Shown in pieces: positions 16,619 to 24,802 of a DNA stretch of 64,000 nucleotides (positions within the stretch are counted from its first letter, which is position 1; each line of letters begins with the position of its first letter). Location of the stretch: NCBI GenBank assembly GCA_052145115.1, contig JBKQPG010000039.1, forward strand, positions 1 to 64,000, in the 5' to 3' direction. The translations under genes were made by a program, and so were the position numbers. The notes under the pieces are model-generated. The model saw only the letters and a list, made by a program, of their open reading frames with translations. It was not told the origin of the DNA and ran no database searches. The stretch is from CAIVVT01 sp052145115. Lineage in GTDB: Bacteria > Acidobacteriota > Terriglobia > Bryobacterales > Bryobacteraceae.

Positions 16619-17857
16619 ATGCGCAACACAAACGGAATCGGCCGGCGCTCGCTGCTGGGAGCCATCGCGGGAGCCATGGCTCTGCTGCCCGAGGAGCGCG
16701 CCGAACAGATCGCCAGGGACGCGCCGGTGCGGCAGCGGGAGGCGCTCAGAGTCACCAAGCTGGAGACCTTCCTGGTGAAACCGCGCTGGCTGTTTCTGAA
16801 GGTCCACACCAACGTCAAGGAGATCGTCGGGCTGGGCGAGCCGATCACCGAAGGCCGGGCCCTGACCTGCGCCACGGCGGTGAAGGAGATCGAGCCGTAT
16901 CTGGTGGGCAAGGATCCGCGCGCCGTGGTCCACCACTGGCAGGCCATCTACCGGCACGCGTTCTACCGCGGCGGGCCGATCCTGACCTCGGCGCTGAGCG
17001 GCATCGACCAGGCGCTGTGGGACATCAAGGGCAAAGCGCTGGGCGTGCCGGTGTACGAGTTGCTGGGCGGACCGACGCGCAACAAAGTCCGCGTGTACGC
17101 CCATGCCGACGTCGACAACCCCCAGCGCGTGAAGCAGGCCATCGCGCAGGGCTTTACGGCCTTCAAGACCGGCCCGGCCAAGCACCGCCCCTCGCGCTAC
17201 ATCGAGTCCATGGCCGAGGTGCAATACGCCGGCGAAAAATTGGGCGAATTCCGAAAGCTCGTTGGTCCCGAAATCGACATCGCGGTCGATTTTCACGGCG
17301 TCATCTCGCCCGCGCTGGCCAAGATGCTGATCAAGGCGATGGAGCCGTACAACCCGATGTTCATCGAGGAGCCGTGCCAGGCCCAGAACCACGACATGAT
17401 GGCCGATATCGCGCGCTCGACCTACCTGCCCATCGCCACGGGCGAGCGCGTGTTCACCAAGTGGGGTTTCCGCGAGGTGCTGGAAAAGCACGCGGCGGCA
17501 GTGCTGCAGCCCGACCTGTGCCATGCCGGCGGGATCACCGAAGTGCGCCTGATCGCCGGGATGGCCGAGGCGTACTACGCCACCATCGCGCCGCATAATC
17601 CGCTGGGGCCGATCTCGCTGGCGGCGGGCGTGCAGATGGCGGCGTCGATCCCGAATTTCCTGATCCAGGAGCAGGTGTCGCTGGGCGAGGGTTACATCAA
17701 GCAGCCGTTCACGGTGACCAAAGGTTATCTGAATCTGCCCACGGCGCCCGGGCTGGGCATCGAACTCGACGAGAACGCGATGGCCGACAAGATCGGCCAC
17801 GACTGGCGCAATCCCGAGTTGTACGACGCCGACGACGGCAGTGTCGTGGATTGGTAG
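16619..17857 (+). CDS. Enolase-superfamily dehydratase, D-galactonate dehydratase-like, with Tat-type leader
   Basis: 412 residues from ATG 16619 (GGGAGGAATTGAGC upstream). Residues 9-30 contain GRRSLLGAIAGAMALL, a twin-arginine-like leader that is unusual for cytoplasmic DgoD and suggests export. The mandelate racemase/muconate lactonizing fold is clear: a capping domain, then a barrel with ligands in DIAVDFHG (Asp, plus the DgoD-type His), MFIEEPC (Glu) and PIATGERVFTKW (Glu), and IAPHNPLGPIS carrying the second catalytic His. This arrangement matches D-galactonate dehydratase, which turns D-galactonate into 2-keto-3-deoxygalactonate. Related exported acidobacterial paralogs may act on other acid sugars. 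Confidence 0.85.
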   Translation: MRNTNGIGRRSLLGAIAGAMALLPEERAEQIARDAPVRQREALRVTKLETFLVKPRWLFLKVHTNVKEIVGLGEPITEGRALTCATAVKEIEPYLVGKDPRAVVHHWQAIYRHAFYRGGPILTSALSGIDQALWDIKGKALGVPVYELLGGPTRNKVRVYAHADVDNPQRVKQAIAQGFTAFKTGPAKHRPSRYIESMAEVQYAGEKLGEFRKLVGPEIDIAVDFHGVISPALAKMLIKAMEPYNPMFIEEPCQAQNHDMMADIARSTYLPIATGERVFTKWGFREVLEKHAAAVLQPDLCHAGGITEVRLIAGMAEAYYATIAPHNPLGPISLAAGVQMAASIPNFLIQEQVSLGEGYIKQPFTVTKGYLNLPTAPGLGIELDENAMADKIGHDWRNPELYDADDGSVVDW

Positions 17858-18156
17858 AGACGGGCCCCGGCCCGACCGGAGTTATCGGAGTTTTCGGTCT
17901 CAAAAGACGTCGGGAGGCTCATTCTGACCCATGTTGAGGCAAATTAGTACTACAAAATGCCAGAAATCTGGTTTTCAGTGTTTCCATTTGTGACAATTCG
18001 ATGTACAAAGAAGACGGGACACCGCGAGCGGAATCCTGGAACAGGGCCGTACGTCGTGCCGTCTGTTGAAGTGCGAATGAAGGATCTTGCGGTTTATTGT
18101 TCACTGCAGGCGCCGGGCATCGGGGCCGATAAGCCGGGAAGGGAGCTGAGAACGCC
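17858..18156. other. Intergenic region, nothing recognised
   Basis: About 300 bases between the dehydratase and a small membrane-protein candidate. It starts with a GC-rich partial inverted repeat (GGGCCCCGGCCC) without a T-run and then becomes AT-richer. I see no RNA gene. Confidence 0.3.
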
Positions 18157-18354
18157 ATGTCAATACTGGTCGGGCTGGTCATCATCACCACGGTCGCGCT
18201 CAGCTCCGTGGTCTTTCTCGTGGTCTGCGTGCTGATGGCCGAAAACATGCTCTGTGGATCACGAACCCCCCGGGTCACCGAGTGGTTCCTGCGCAAGCTG
18301 CATGAGGCCCAGCCCCACGCCGCCCGGGTCCACAGCTCCCGCTGGACGCACTAA
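18157..18354 (+). CDS. Possible small single-pass membrane protein
   Basis: A 65-residue frame starting at ATG 18157 with GGGAGCTGAGAACGCC upstream, a reasonable ribosome site. Residues 3-30 are strongly hydrophobic (LVGLVIITTVALSSVVFLVV) and would form one helix; the rest is basic and polar. Such a clean hydrophobic helix directly after a ribosome site is unlikely to be chance, but no homology can be judged by eye. The 115 bases beyond it, up to the Nudix gene end at 18470, are unassigned. Confidence 0.4.
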   Translation: MSILVGLVIITTVALSSVVFLVVCVLMAENMLCGSRTPRVTEWFLRKLHEAQPHAARVHSSRWTH

Positions 18355-18469
18355 TTGGCGGCTGAGGGCCGGGCGGCTCTAAAGCGGATATCAACGCACG
18401 GGTTGGGGAGTTGTCACGGGATCCCAAATACCGCCCGGGCAGGCGGCCATCCCGCGTCCCGATCCACGG

Positions 18470-18880
18470 TTAAGAGAAGGGCCGGAGCCGTCCCTGAGCC
18501 AGCCGGCGAATGAAATCCAGATCGCCGTCGAGGAAATCGTATTCGGGGAGCTTGGCGGGCAGTTCCCAGCGAATCTGCTCGAACGTGACGCCGCGCGGCT
18601 CGCCGGCAAAGCTGTCGACGGCGTGGAACAACAGCAGCAGCGGGCTGCGGCGGCGCGTGGCCTGCTCATAACGGGCGATTTCGCGGCCGACCACGGCCTC
18701 GATGCCGAGCTCTTCGCGCAACTCGCGCGCAAGGGCCTGCTTGGGAGTCTCGCCGGCCTCGACCTTGCCGCCGGGAAACTCCCACTTCAGCGCATGGCGA
18801 TCGCCGGACATGCGCTGGCCAATCAGCAACAACCCGTCCCGGTGGAGGACTCCGGCGACCACAATGAGCGTGCGATTCAT
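18470..18880 (-). CDS. Nudix hydrolase (MutT-like)
   Basis: 136 residues from ATG 18878-18880. The full Nudix box GX5EX7REUXEEXGU is present (GGKVEAGETPK...RELREELGI), followed by short strands and WELPAKLPEYDFLDGD at the end. This C-terminal WxxxxELPxxxFLxxD pattern and the length fit MutT/8-oxo-dGTP diphosphatase-type members that sanitise the nucleotide pool, although Nudix substrates are hard to predict. The longer reading frame beginning at 18934 adds an unlikely basic segment. It stands alone. Confidence 0.88.
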   Translation of the reverse strand: MNRTLIVVAGVLHRDGLLLIGQRMSGDRHALKWEFPGGKVEAGETPKQALARELREELGIEAVVGREIARYEQATRRRSPLLLLFHAVDSFAGEPRGVTFEQIRWELPAKLPEYDFLDGDLDFIRRLAQGRLRPFS

Positions 18881-19029
18881 AAGCAGGCGGACCGGGGATG
18901 GGACATGGCCGCGCGGCCGTCCCTCCCATTCCATTCAAGCATATAGGCGCCAGTTGGCACGCGACCGGAGGCTCGGTTTTCTAATAATTGGCAGCGCCCC
19001 GCCCGGCGCCGCTGTCGGATCGCAGGCCG

Positions 19030-20445
19030 CTAGTCGAGCGGAATGGAATCACCCCGCGCCGGGATGGTGACGGGGAGCTTATAGCGCTCCTGGATGGCGT
19101 GGGACAGGGCAGTCTGGGCGTCCAGTTCGCCGTGAACCAGGAAGACGCGTTTGAGACCGTGCGTGACGGGCTCCATCCAGTCGAGCAGCTCGCGCTGGTC
19201 GGCGTGGCCGCTGAGCTCATCCAGCTTGACGACCTCGGCACGGAGCGGAACGAGCTCGCCGAAGATGGGGACTTCAGGCAGCTTGTCGAGCAGCTTGCGG
19301 CCGAGGGTGTTCTCGGCCATGAAGCCGGTGATCAGAACCGTGTTCTTGGGGTTCGAGATGTTGTTGCGCAGGTGGTGCAGGATGCGCCCGGCTTCACACA
19401 TGCCGGAGGCGGAGATGATCATGGACGGCATGCGCGAGTCGTTCAGTGCCTTGGATTCAGAGACATCCTTGATGTAGTGCAGCATCTTCATGCCGAAGGG
19501 GTCGGCGTAGCGCGCGGCGACGGCCTTGGTTTCCTCGTCGTACAACTCGGTGTGCTTGCGGAACACCTCAGTCGTCGCCACAGCCAGCGGGCTGTCGACG
19601 AAGATGGGGAAATCCGGGATTTTGTTGGCGTCGTTCAGCTCGTGCAGCAGCAGCACGAGTTCCTGCGTGCGGCCGACGGCGAAGGCCGGGACAATCAGTT
19701 TGCCGCCGCGCGCGATGGTGCGATTGACGGTCGCGGCGAGCTTGTCGCCGACTGCGCCTAAGGGCGCGTGGAAGCGGTTGCCATAGGTGGACTCCATGAT
19801 GAGGTAATCGCATGGCGGCAACGGCTCGGGATCCCGCGTGATGGGCAGATGGCAGCGGCCGACGTCGCCGGAAAAGGCCAGCGTGCGCTTGCGGCCCTGC
19901 TCCTCGAGCGTGAGCACCATGGCCGTCGAGCCGAGCATGTGACCGGCATCATAGGAGAAATAAGTAAGCCCCGGGGCGATCTGCCGCGGCTGGCGCTGCG
20001 CGGCGGACTGGAACAGCGGCAGCGTGCGCTGCGCGTCCTCGACGGAGTAGAGCGGGGGAACGATGGCGGGCGTGTCGGGGTCGCCGAGCGAGTGCCGGCG
20101 CGAGTTCCGTTTGGCCATGAACTCGGCGTCTTTTTCCTGGAGATGGGCCGAGTCAGCCAGCATCAGGTTGCTGAGATCAATCGTCGCCGGTGAGGCGACG
20201 ATTGGGCCCCTGAAGCCGCTCTTGACCAGGCTCGGCAGGTTGCCGGTGTGGTCGATGTGGGCGTGCGAGACGATCACCGACGAGATCGAGTTGGCGGGGA
20301 AGGGCAGCTTGGCGTTGCGCTCGCGGGCCTCCTCGCGGCGGCCCTGATACAGGCCGCAATCGAGCAGGAAGCGGCTGCCGTTCAGAGTCAGGTGGTGCAT
20401 CGAGCCGGTCACGGTCTGGGCGGCGCCCCAAAACGTCAGTTGCAT
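19030..20445 (-). CDS. Metallo-beta-lactamase / beta-CASP family exoribonuclease-like protein
   Basis: 471 residues. Motif 2 of the metallo-beta-lactamase fold is SHAHIDHTG (H61, H63, D65, H66); GAAQTVTGSMHHL at the N-terminus is typical of the CPSF73/YSH1-like bacterial group. The remaining motifs are DAGHMLGS, TLAFSGDVG and the beta-CASP cap with motifs near FAVGRTQELVLLL, IISASGMCEAGRI and SGHADQRELL. This is the complete RNA-specificity module of the family (MBL fold, beta-CASP, RMMBL). It likely acts in RNA processing or decay. The gene ends with VTIPARGDSIPLD and is monocistronic. Confidence 0.9.
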   Translation of the reverse strand: MQLTFWGAAQTVTGSMHHLTLNGSRFLLDCGLYQGRREEARERNAKLPFPANSISSVIVSHAHIDHTGNLPSLVKSGFRGPIVASPATIDLSNLMLADSAHLQEKDAEFMAKRNSRRHSLGDPDTPAIVPPLYSVEDAQRTLPLFQSAAQRQPRQIAPGLTYFSYDAGHMLGSTAMVLTLEEQGRKRTLAFSGDVGRCHLPITRDPEPLPPCDYLIMESTYGNRFHAPLGAVGDKLAATVNRTIARGGKLIVPAFAVGRTQELVLLLHELNDANKIPDFPIFVDSPLAVATTEVFRKHTELYDEETKAVAARYADPFGMKMLHYIKDVSESKALNDSRMPSMIISASGMCEAGRILHHLRNNISNPKNTVLITGFMAENTLGRKLLDKLPEVPIFGELVPLRAEVVKLDELSGHADQRELLDWMEPVTHGLKRVFLVHGELDAQTALSHAIQERYKLPVTIPARGDSIPLD

Positions 20446-20696
20446 AAGTAGATCATTTCACAACCCGGCGGAGGATCCGGGCCGGAGCTTTGCGGAGCTC
20501 CGCGGAAGCGCGCCGGGCGGAGCGACAAGGCCGGCCGAAATCGGGCATTCACGCGCGCTGTAGGTTTTTTTCTCGCGCGATTTCAACTGTTTCCGAAGAA
20601 CAGAAGGTGCGGGGACCGGCTTGTGCCGCTTGCTGATCGTGGGGCGCGAGGAATGAATCAACCGGGGAGACCGGGAGCGCCGACGGAGGCTTACAG

Positions 20697-21488
20697 ATGC
20701 GATTGAGCGGTGCGGTGGGACGAGCATGCGAGAACCGAAGCGGCGACGTGAAAGTGGTTCAACTGCTGATGAACATGAACTTGGCGCGGATTGCGAGAAC
20801 GGCGGCGCTCACGGTGGACGGACAATTCGGGACGGCCTCGCTGAATGCGATCCTGGCGTTCCAGACTCAGGCAATGGGACAGACGGCCCCGGACGGCGTC
20901 GTGGCGCCGGGCGGCGACATGCTGGCGGAGCTGCGGCGTGGGTTGCCCGGCGGCATGGCGTCAGAGAAGTTTCATTTCGTGATGCTGAACGCAAAATCGT
21001 CCCAGCTCGAGTTGTTTTACAAGCCGATGCTGGAACGGATGCAGGCGGCTCAGATCGACACGCCGCTGCGCATGGCGCATTTCCTGGCGCAGACGGGCCA
21101 CGAGAGCGGCGATTTGCAGTACCTGGAGGAACTGGCGAGCGGCGAGGCCTATGAGGGGCGAAAAGACCTGGGCAATGCGCAGCCCGGCGACGGGCCGAGG
21201 TTCAAGGGGCGCGGCCTGATCCAACTCACCGGGCGGGTGAACTACGCGGCCTATGGGCGCTCGATCGGCGTGGACCTGACGGCAGACGGGAATTGGGAAA
21301 ACGTGGCAACCGACCCGGCGCTGGCGGTGGATGCGGCGTGCTGGTTCTGGACCGAGCATGGCCTGAATGAACTGGCGGACCAGGACGATTTGCAGGCGAT
21401 CACGCGGCGGGTGAACGGCGGGCTGATCGGGCTGGAAGACCGGGCCGATCACCTGGAGCGGGCGAAGTTCGTGCTGCTGCCGGAGTAG
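20697..21488 (+). CDS. Peptidoglycan-binding domain plus GH19 endolysin/chitinase-like hydrolase
   Basis: 263 residues, ATG after GACGGAGGCTTACAG. Residues 1-80 form a peptidoglycan-binding-1-like repeat (DVKVVQLLMN, DGQFGTASLNAILAFQ). Residues about 95-260 are a GH19 lysozyme/chitinase-like domain: AHFLAQTGHESGDL with the putative catalytic Glu136, FKGRGLIQLTGRVNYAAYG at 169-187, and WFWTEHGLNELAD followed by ITRRVNGG. This domain order is found in phage endolysins and in cell-wall enzymes. There is no signal peptide, so release would need lysis, a holin or another secretion system; none of these genes is adjacent. Confidence 0.85.
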   Translation: MRLSGAVGRACENRSGDVKVVQLLMNMNLARIARTAALTVDGQFGTASLNAILAFQTQAMGQTAPDGVVAPGGDMLAELRRGLPGGMASEKFHFVMLNAKSSQLELFYKPMLERMQAAQIDTPLRMAHFLAQTGHESGDLQYLEELASGEAYEGRKDLGNAQPGDGPRFKGRGLIQLTGRVNYAAYGRSIGVDLTADGNWENVATDPALAVDAACWFWTEHGLNELADQDDLQAITRRVNGGLIGLEDRADHLERAKFVLLPE

Positions 21489-21603
21489 GAGAGAGAATGA
21501 CCGCTTTGCGCATTTCTCACTGGGCGGAAGCGGGCGACATGGAGCCGGACGCGCCCGCCTTCCTTCCGTTGCCGCTGGAGCGGCAAAGCGGTATTGTGAG
21601 CAC

Positions 21604-22122
21604 ATGCATTTGTTGAGTACGCAATTTGCATTCGTCGCGCTTTCTATTGTGGTATCTGTTTCAACTCGAGTAAAAGCACAGGATGCGGCTGCCTTAGAAG
21701 AGCAGTACACCGCTTGCGAGAAGCATCACATTCCCGCTGACAAATGTACGCCGGACATTTATGCCCAGCTCAAAGCAAAGGACAGCGCGCCCTTAAGCCC
21801 GGAAGTTGCATTGGGTCTAGCCGTCGCAAAGACAGTGCAGGCACAGCTCTTGAACCCCGCGAGTTTCCAGGTCCGCAGAATCTCCGTGTTGCCAAGTAGG
21901 TTGGCCAAAGACGGAGGAGCCTATATCTGTGTTGTCTATGGTGCTCAGGCCGTCGCGGGTGGCATGGTGGTGGACTCGAAAACGTTCCACGATAAGCCAA
22001 ACAAGAAACACCCGGATCAGTTGCCAAAGTTGGGGGAAATGTTGCTGAACCTCTGCGAGGTAACCGACTCCAAATGGATGGACTTGACGAACGAAGTACG
22101 GTTGGTGCTGAGTCGCCAATAA
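21604..22122 (+). CDS. Secreted hypothetical protein
   Basis: 172 residues with a signal peptide (residues 1-25, ending VKAQD). The mature protein has four cysteines (ACEKHHIPADKC, ICVVYG, NLCEV) and a central sequence VQAQLLNPASFQVRRISVL, which resembles small exported proteins in which a conserved LxxPxSF segment precedes a beta-rich region. I do not recognise a named family. It lies 15 bases before a second small gene on the same strand. Confidence 0.6.
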   Translation: MHLLSTQFAFVALSIVVSVSTRVKAQDAAALEEQYTACEKHHIPADKCTPDIYAQLKAKDSAPLSPEVALGLAVAKTVQAQLLNPASFQVRRISVLPSRLAKDGGAYICVVYGAQAVAGGMVVDSKTFHDKPNKKHPDQLPKLGEMLLNLCEVTDSKWMDLTNEVRLVLSRQ

Positions 22123-22137
22123 CGAGAGGGATAAGTT

Positions 22138-22518
22138 GTGCCTTACCGAGTTCAAAAGCCATACATCATTGTCAACGGACAAAAACTCGTCAGCCCCACG
22201 GCTGTCCCACAGCGGATGCCGTTCTGCGACAGCTGCGACGAGTTGGCCGCTGCTAACGCAAGCGTTTATACCGAACTCGCCCTCGACAAATGGTGGAAGT
22301 GGTTTTCGTATCCACGGTTTCCATGCCAACCGGAAGCGCTAATGGGGTGCGAGAGGCATCCTGTCAGACCAGAGATTCGTTTTTTGGACGGACGGGTCGA
22401 ACCCTTCATCCGACTTCCATTGACGAGATGGCAGCGGCTGACGGAATGGCATACTCTTCTCGTAGCGGCTGTTCTTGCCTTGCTCTTTGCGGTCATCATT
22501 GGCCTCATTCTCCGTTAG
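22138..22518 (+). CDS. Small tail-anchored hypothetical protein with CxxC
   Basis: 126 residues from GTG at 22138, preceded by GAGAGGGATAAGTT. It has a CDSC pair at about residues 30-33 and two further cysteines near CQPEALMGC, which could form a zinc site. A single hydrophobic segment lies at the very end (about 104-125, LLVAAVLALLFAVIIGLIL), so it is probably tail-anchored in the inner membrane with a cytoplasmic metal-binding part. No family is recognised. Likely co-transcribed with the preceding secreted protein. Confidence 0.55.
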   Translation: MPYRVQKPYIIVNGQKLVSPTAVPQRMPFCDSCDELAAANASVYTELALDKWWKWFSYPRFPCQPEALMGCERHPVRPEIRFLDGRVEPFIRLPLTRWQRLTEWHTLLVAAVLALLFAVIIGLILR

Positions 22519-22879
22519 CGGCATCGTGATGGCGGAATGGGCGCTCGGTGTTGCACAATGGCTGAGTTTTGAGACGAGGGCGGGAGATCCTGAGACCAAG
22601 GCCTGTAGTGTCTCGAAAGTTGGTCTCAAGATGCCACCGAAACGGCGGCTGTAGCAGAGTTGGCAGCGCTGTCGCCAAACGCTGTCCCGAGAGCAGATAA
22701 CGATCCTGCCTCGGCACGATAGCCCGTTTGGCAGCGTTAGCGCACCCAGACTGACGGCTTGTCGCACATGTGCTCTGTCCGGATTGGCCCTGGATTACGC
22801 GCGTCCTGGAAACTGACCCACTACCAACGGCTAACGGCGCAGCAGCAGCGCGGGGACACACCGGCGGCGTCCGGGCTTG
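22519..22879. other. Intergenic region between convergent genes, nothing recognised
   Basis: About 360 bases between convergent genes. No reading frame with a credible start, no T-run terminator and no RNA gene is visible. Confidence 0.3.
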
Positions 22880-23425
22880 TCAGAGAAGCGCCTTGACGAC
22901 GAGGAAAGCGTAGGCCCAGAGGAAGCCGAGCAGGGCCTTGTATTCCTTGTTGCGCTGGTAGATCTCGAAGGAGAAGCGCTGGGCGAGCGGCTCGCGTGGC
23001 GGGCGAGGGATGAACTGCGACACGCGCCTGGCGTAGGCTTCATAGTCCGGGAAGAGCGCGCGGAGATGCTGCTCTTCCTGCTCCACGACGGGCGTGTAAA
23101 TGAGCAGAAAGGCCGCAAGAGTCGCTAGCGCCAGGACCGGGCGGGCGGCCGCGACGAGGCAGCCGGCGACGGCGATCAGCGTGCCGAGATACAGCGGATT
23201 GCGCACCCAGGCGTAAGGTCCGGAAGTAGTCAGTGCCTGATTCTTGCGCAAGTGGCCGGCGGCCCAGGCACGCAGCGCGAGTCCGGCGGCGGCGAAGGGC
23301 AGTCCGGCGAGCAGCGAGAGGGCAGTCGGGCGCGCGAACCAGCCAAAGCCGGCGACGACCACAATGCCGATGGGCACGCGCAGGCGCTGGACGAGGTCGG
23401 CGTAGGGTTTGGGGAAGAACGGCAT
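22880..23425 (-). CDS. Isoprenylcysteine carboxyl methyltransferase-like membrane protein
   Basis: 181 residues from ATG 23423-23425, whose A is the last base of the upstream TGA (TGATG). The protein has about four or five hydrophobic segments and the ICMT/PEMT signature: RKNQALTTSGPYAWVRNPLYLG for SAM binding, followed by EEQHLRALFPDYEAYARRV, with the conserved Glu-Glu and Tyr. This family methylates lipid or prenylcysteine-like carboxyl groups at the membrane; bacterial members are mostly of unknown substrate. As the last gene of the heptosyltransferase operon it may modify a lipid or glycolipid. Confidence 0.8.
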   Translation of the reverse strand: MPFFPKPYADLVQRLRVPIGIVVVAGFGWFARPTALSLLAGLPFAAAGLALRAWAAGHLRKNQALTTSGPYAWVRNPLYLGTLIAVAGCLVAAARPVLALATLAAFLLIYTPVVEQEEQHLRALFPDYEAYARRVSQFIPRPPREPLAQRFSFEIYQRNKEYKALLGFLWAYAFLVVKALL

Positions 23426-24444
23426 CAGGGAAGCGGCTCTCCTGCCGAGGCGCCGGCGCACGGCCCTCGCGGTGCCACGTCGGCGGCGGACGGCGCGTCG
23501 CGTAAAGCCGCGCTCAGGGCGGCAAAGACGAGGTCGGGCGTGAGGGCGCGGAGCGAGGGATCCACAACCGGGCGGCGGGCGTAAGTGGTGGTTGCCGAGG
23601 CGTGGCGGAGCACGGTCAACGAGTTCCCGTAAGGCCCGTTGCGAGCCGGATCGGTGGGGCCAAAAAGAGCCACTCCCGGCTTGCGCAAGGCGGCCGCGAG
23701 ATGCATCGGACCGGAGTCAAGGCCGAGCACGGCCGTAGCCCGGCGGGTCGCATCGATCAGTCCGGAGAGGCTGGAAATATGGACCTGCGCGCCCTCGACG
23801 CTGCGCAGGCCAGACGCGGATGAGGGAGCGCCATTGAGAACCAGCAACAGGCCGAACTCTTCCCGAAGCCGGCGCGCCAGCGGCGTATAATACTCCAGCG
23901 GCCATTGCTTGGCGGTCCATCCGGCCAGGGGCGCGGCGAGGACAAAGCGCTCGGGCAACTCACCCTCCGGCTGGCCAGGCGGCAGCGCGAACTCGGCGGG
24001 GCCGGGCTGGGCTCCGGCGGCAGCGGCAAGCGCCAGGTTACGGTCGACGACGTGCGGCGCCGCGACTCGCAGCGCATGCGTATAGAAGAGCGCGGCCGGC
24101 CATTCCCGAACCAGCGAGCGATGAAAGCCGTAAACCGCGGCGCGGCGCGCCAGGCGGGTGAGGATGGCGCTCTGAATGAGTCCCTGGAAATCGATGGCGA
24201 AGTCGTAGCAGGCCTCGCGCAGCCTGCGAATGGCCTGGCGCACAGAAGCCGCACTCGTCCGGTCGACGTAGATGGGTTCGAGAGCGAGGGGATTGCCGGC
24301 CAGCAGTTCGCGCCACTTGGGATGGACGGCCCAGTCGATGCCGGCTTCGGGCCAAGTGCGCCGCAGCAACGCGACGGCCGGGAGGGCATGGAGGATGTCC
24401 CCCATCGAGCCGAGGCGGACGATGAGGATGCGGGGCGGGGCCAT
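23425..24444 (-). CDS. GT9-family glycosyltransferase, lipopolysaccharide heptosyltransferase I-like
   Basis: 339 residues. The N-terminus ILIVRLGSMGDILHALPAVALLR is the typical start of WaaC/heptosyltransferase I. Further family features are CYDFAIDFQGLIQSAILTR, the GT9 C-terminal nucleotide-binding site VLGLDSGPMHLAAAL and VALFGPTDPARNGPYG. These enzymes add heptose from ADP-heptose to the Kdo-lipid A core on the inner leaflet. Gene order on the minus strand is the second heptosyltransferase, a degenerate cytidylyltransferase-like gene, this gene and an ICMT-like gene, which supports an LPS-core operon. Confidence 0.85.
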   Translation of the reverse strand: MAPPRILIVRLGSMGDILHALPAVALLRRTWPEAGIDWAVHPKWRELLAGNPLALEPIYVDRTSAASVRQAIRRLREACYDFAIDFQGLIQSAILTRLARRAAVYGFHRSLVREWPAALFYTHALRVAAPHVVDRNLALAAAAGAQPGPAEFALPPGQPEGELPERFVLAAPLAGWTAKQWPLEYYTPLARRLREEFGLLLVLNGAPSSASGLRSVEGAQVHISSLSGLIDATRRATAVLGLDSGPMHLAAALRKPGVALFGPTDPARNGPYGNSLTVLRHASATTTYARRPVVDPSLRALTPDLVFAALSAALRDAPSAADVAPRGPCAGASAGEPLP

Positions 24445-24463
24445 TCAATCCGCGCGCCGAGGC

Positions 24464-24802
24464 TCAGGTCTGGCGGTCGAGGACGTGCTGCAGGAACCCC
24501 GCGCGTAGCACCGTCTCCTCCTCCTCAAGCTCGAGCCGCGCGCCCGGCAAAGCTGAGCCCTCGCCGACCAGGACGGCCTCCACGCAGGCCAGGCCCGCCA
24601 CCACGGCGGCGCGGGACGAGGCGGGCAGGATCGGATCCGGCGGATCCAGCACCAGCACGGTCAGCGGGCCCAATTCGCCCGACAAGGCCTCCAGCCGTTC
24701 CACGTGCAATTCAAGCAGAGGATCGAAGTAGCCCGAGACGAGAGGTTTCAGGGTGGCGGGGTTCCACGCCGACAATTTTCCTATTTTGGTTCGCGTGTCC
24801 AC
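24464..24802 (-). CDS. Degenerate cytidylyltransferase-like protein
   Basis: 112 residues from GTG 24800-24802, overlapping the end of the heptosyltransferase upstream by 22 bases; a TTG at 24775, preceded by TAGGA, is an alternative start. VSGYFDPLLELHVERLEAL resembles the opening of cytidylyltransferases such as the RfaE/HldE C-terminal domain (normally GxFDxLHxGHxxxL), but the HxGH motif is replaced by LELH. It continues with TVLVLDPP and ACVEAVLVGEG, matching beta-alpha units of that fold. At 112 residues it is shorter than a functional domain. It may be non-catalytic or have a changed role in ADP-heptose supply. Confidence 0.55.
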   Translation of the reverse strand: MDTRTKIGKLSAWNPATLKPLVSGYFDPLLELHVERLEALSGELGPLTVLVLDPPDPILPASSRAAVVAGLACVEAVLVGEGSALPGARLELEEEETVLRAGFLQHVLDRQT

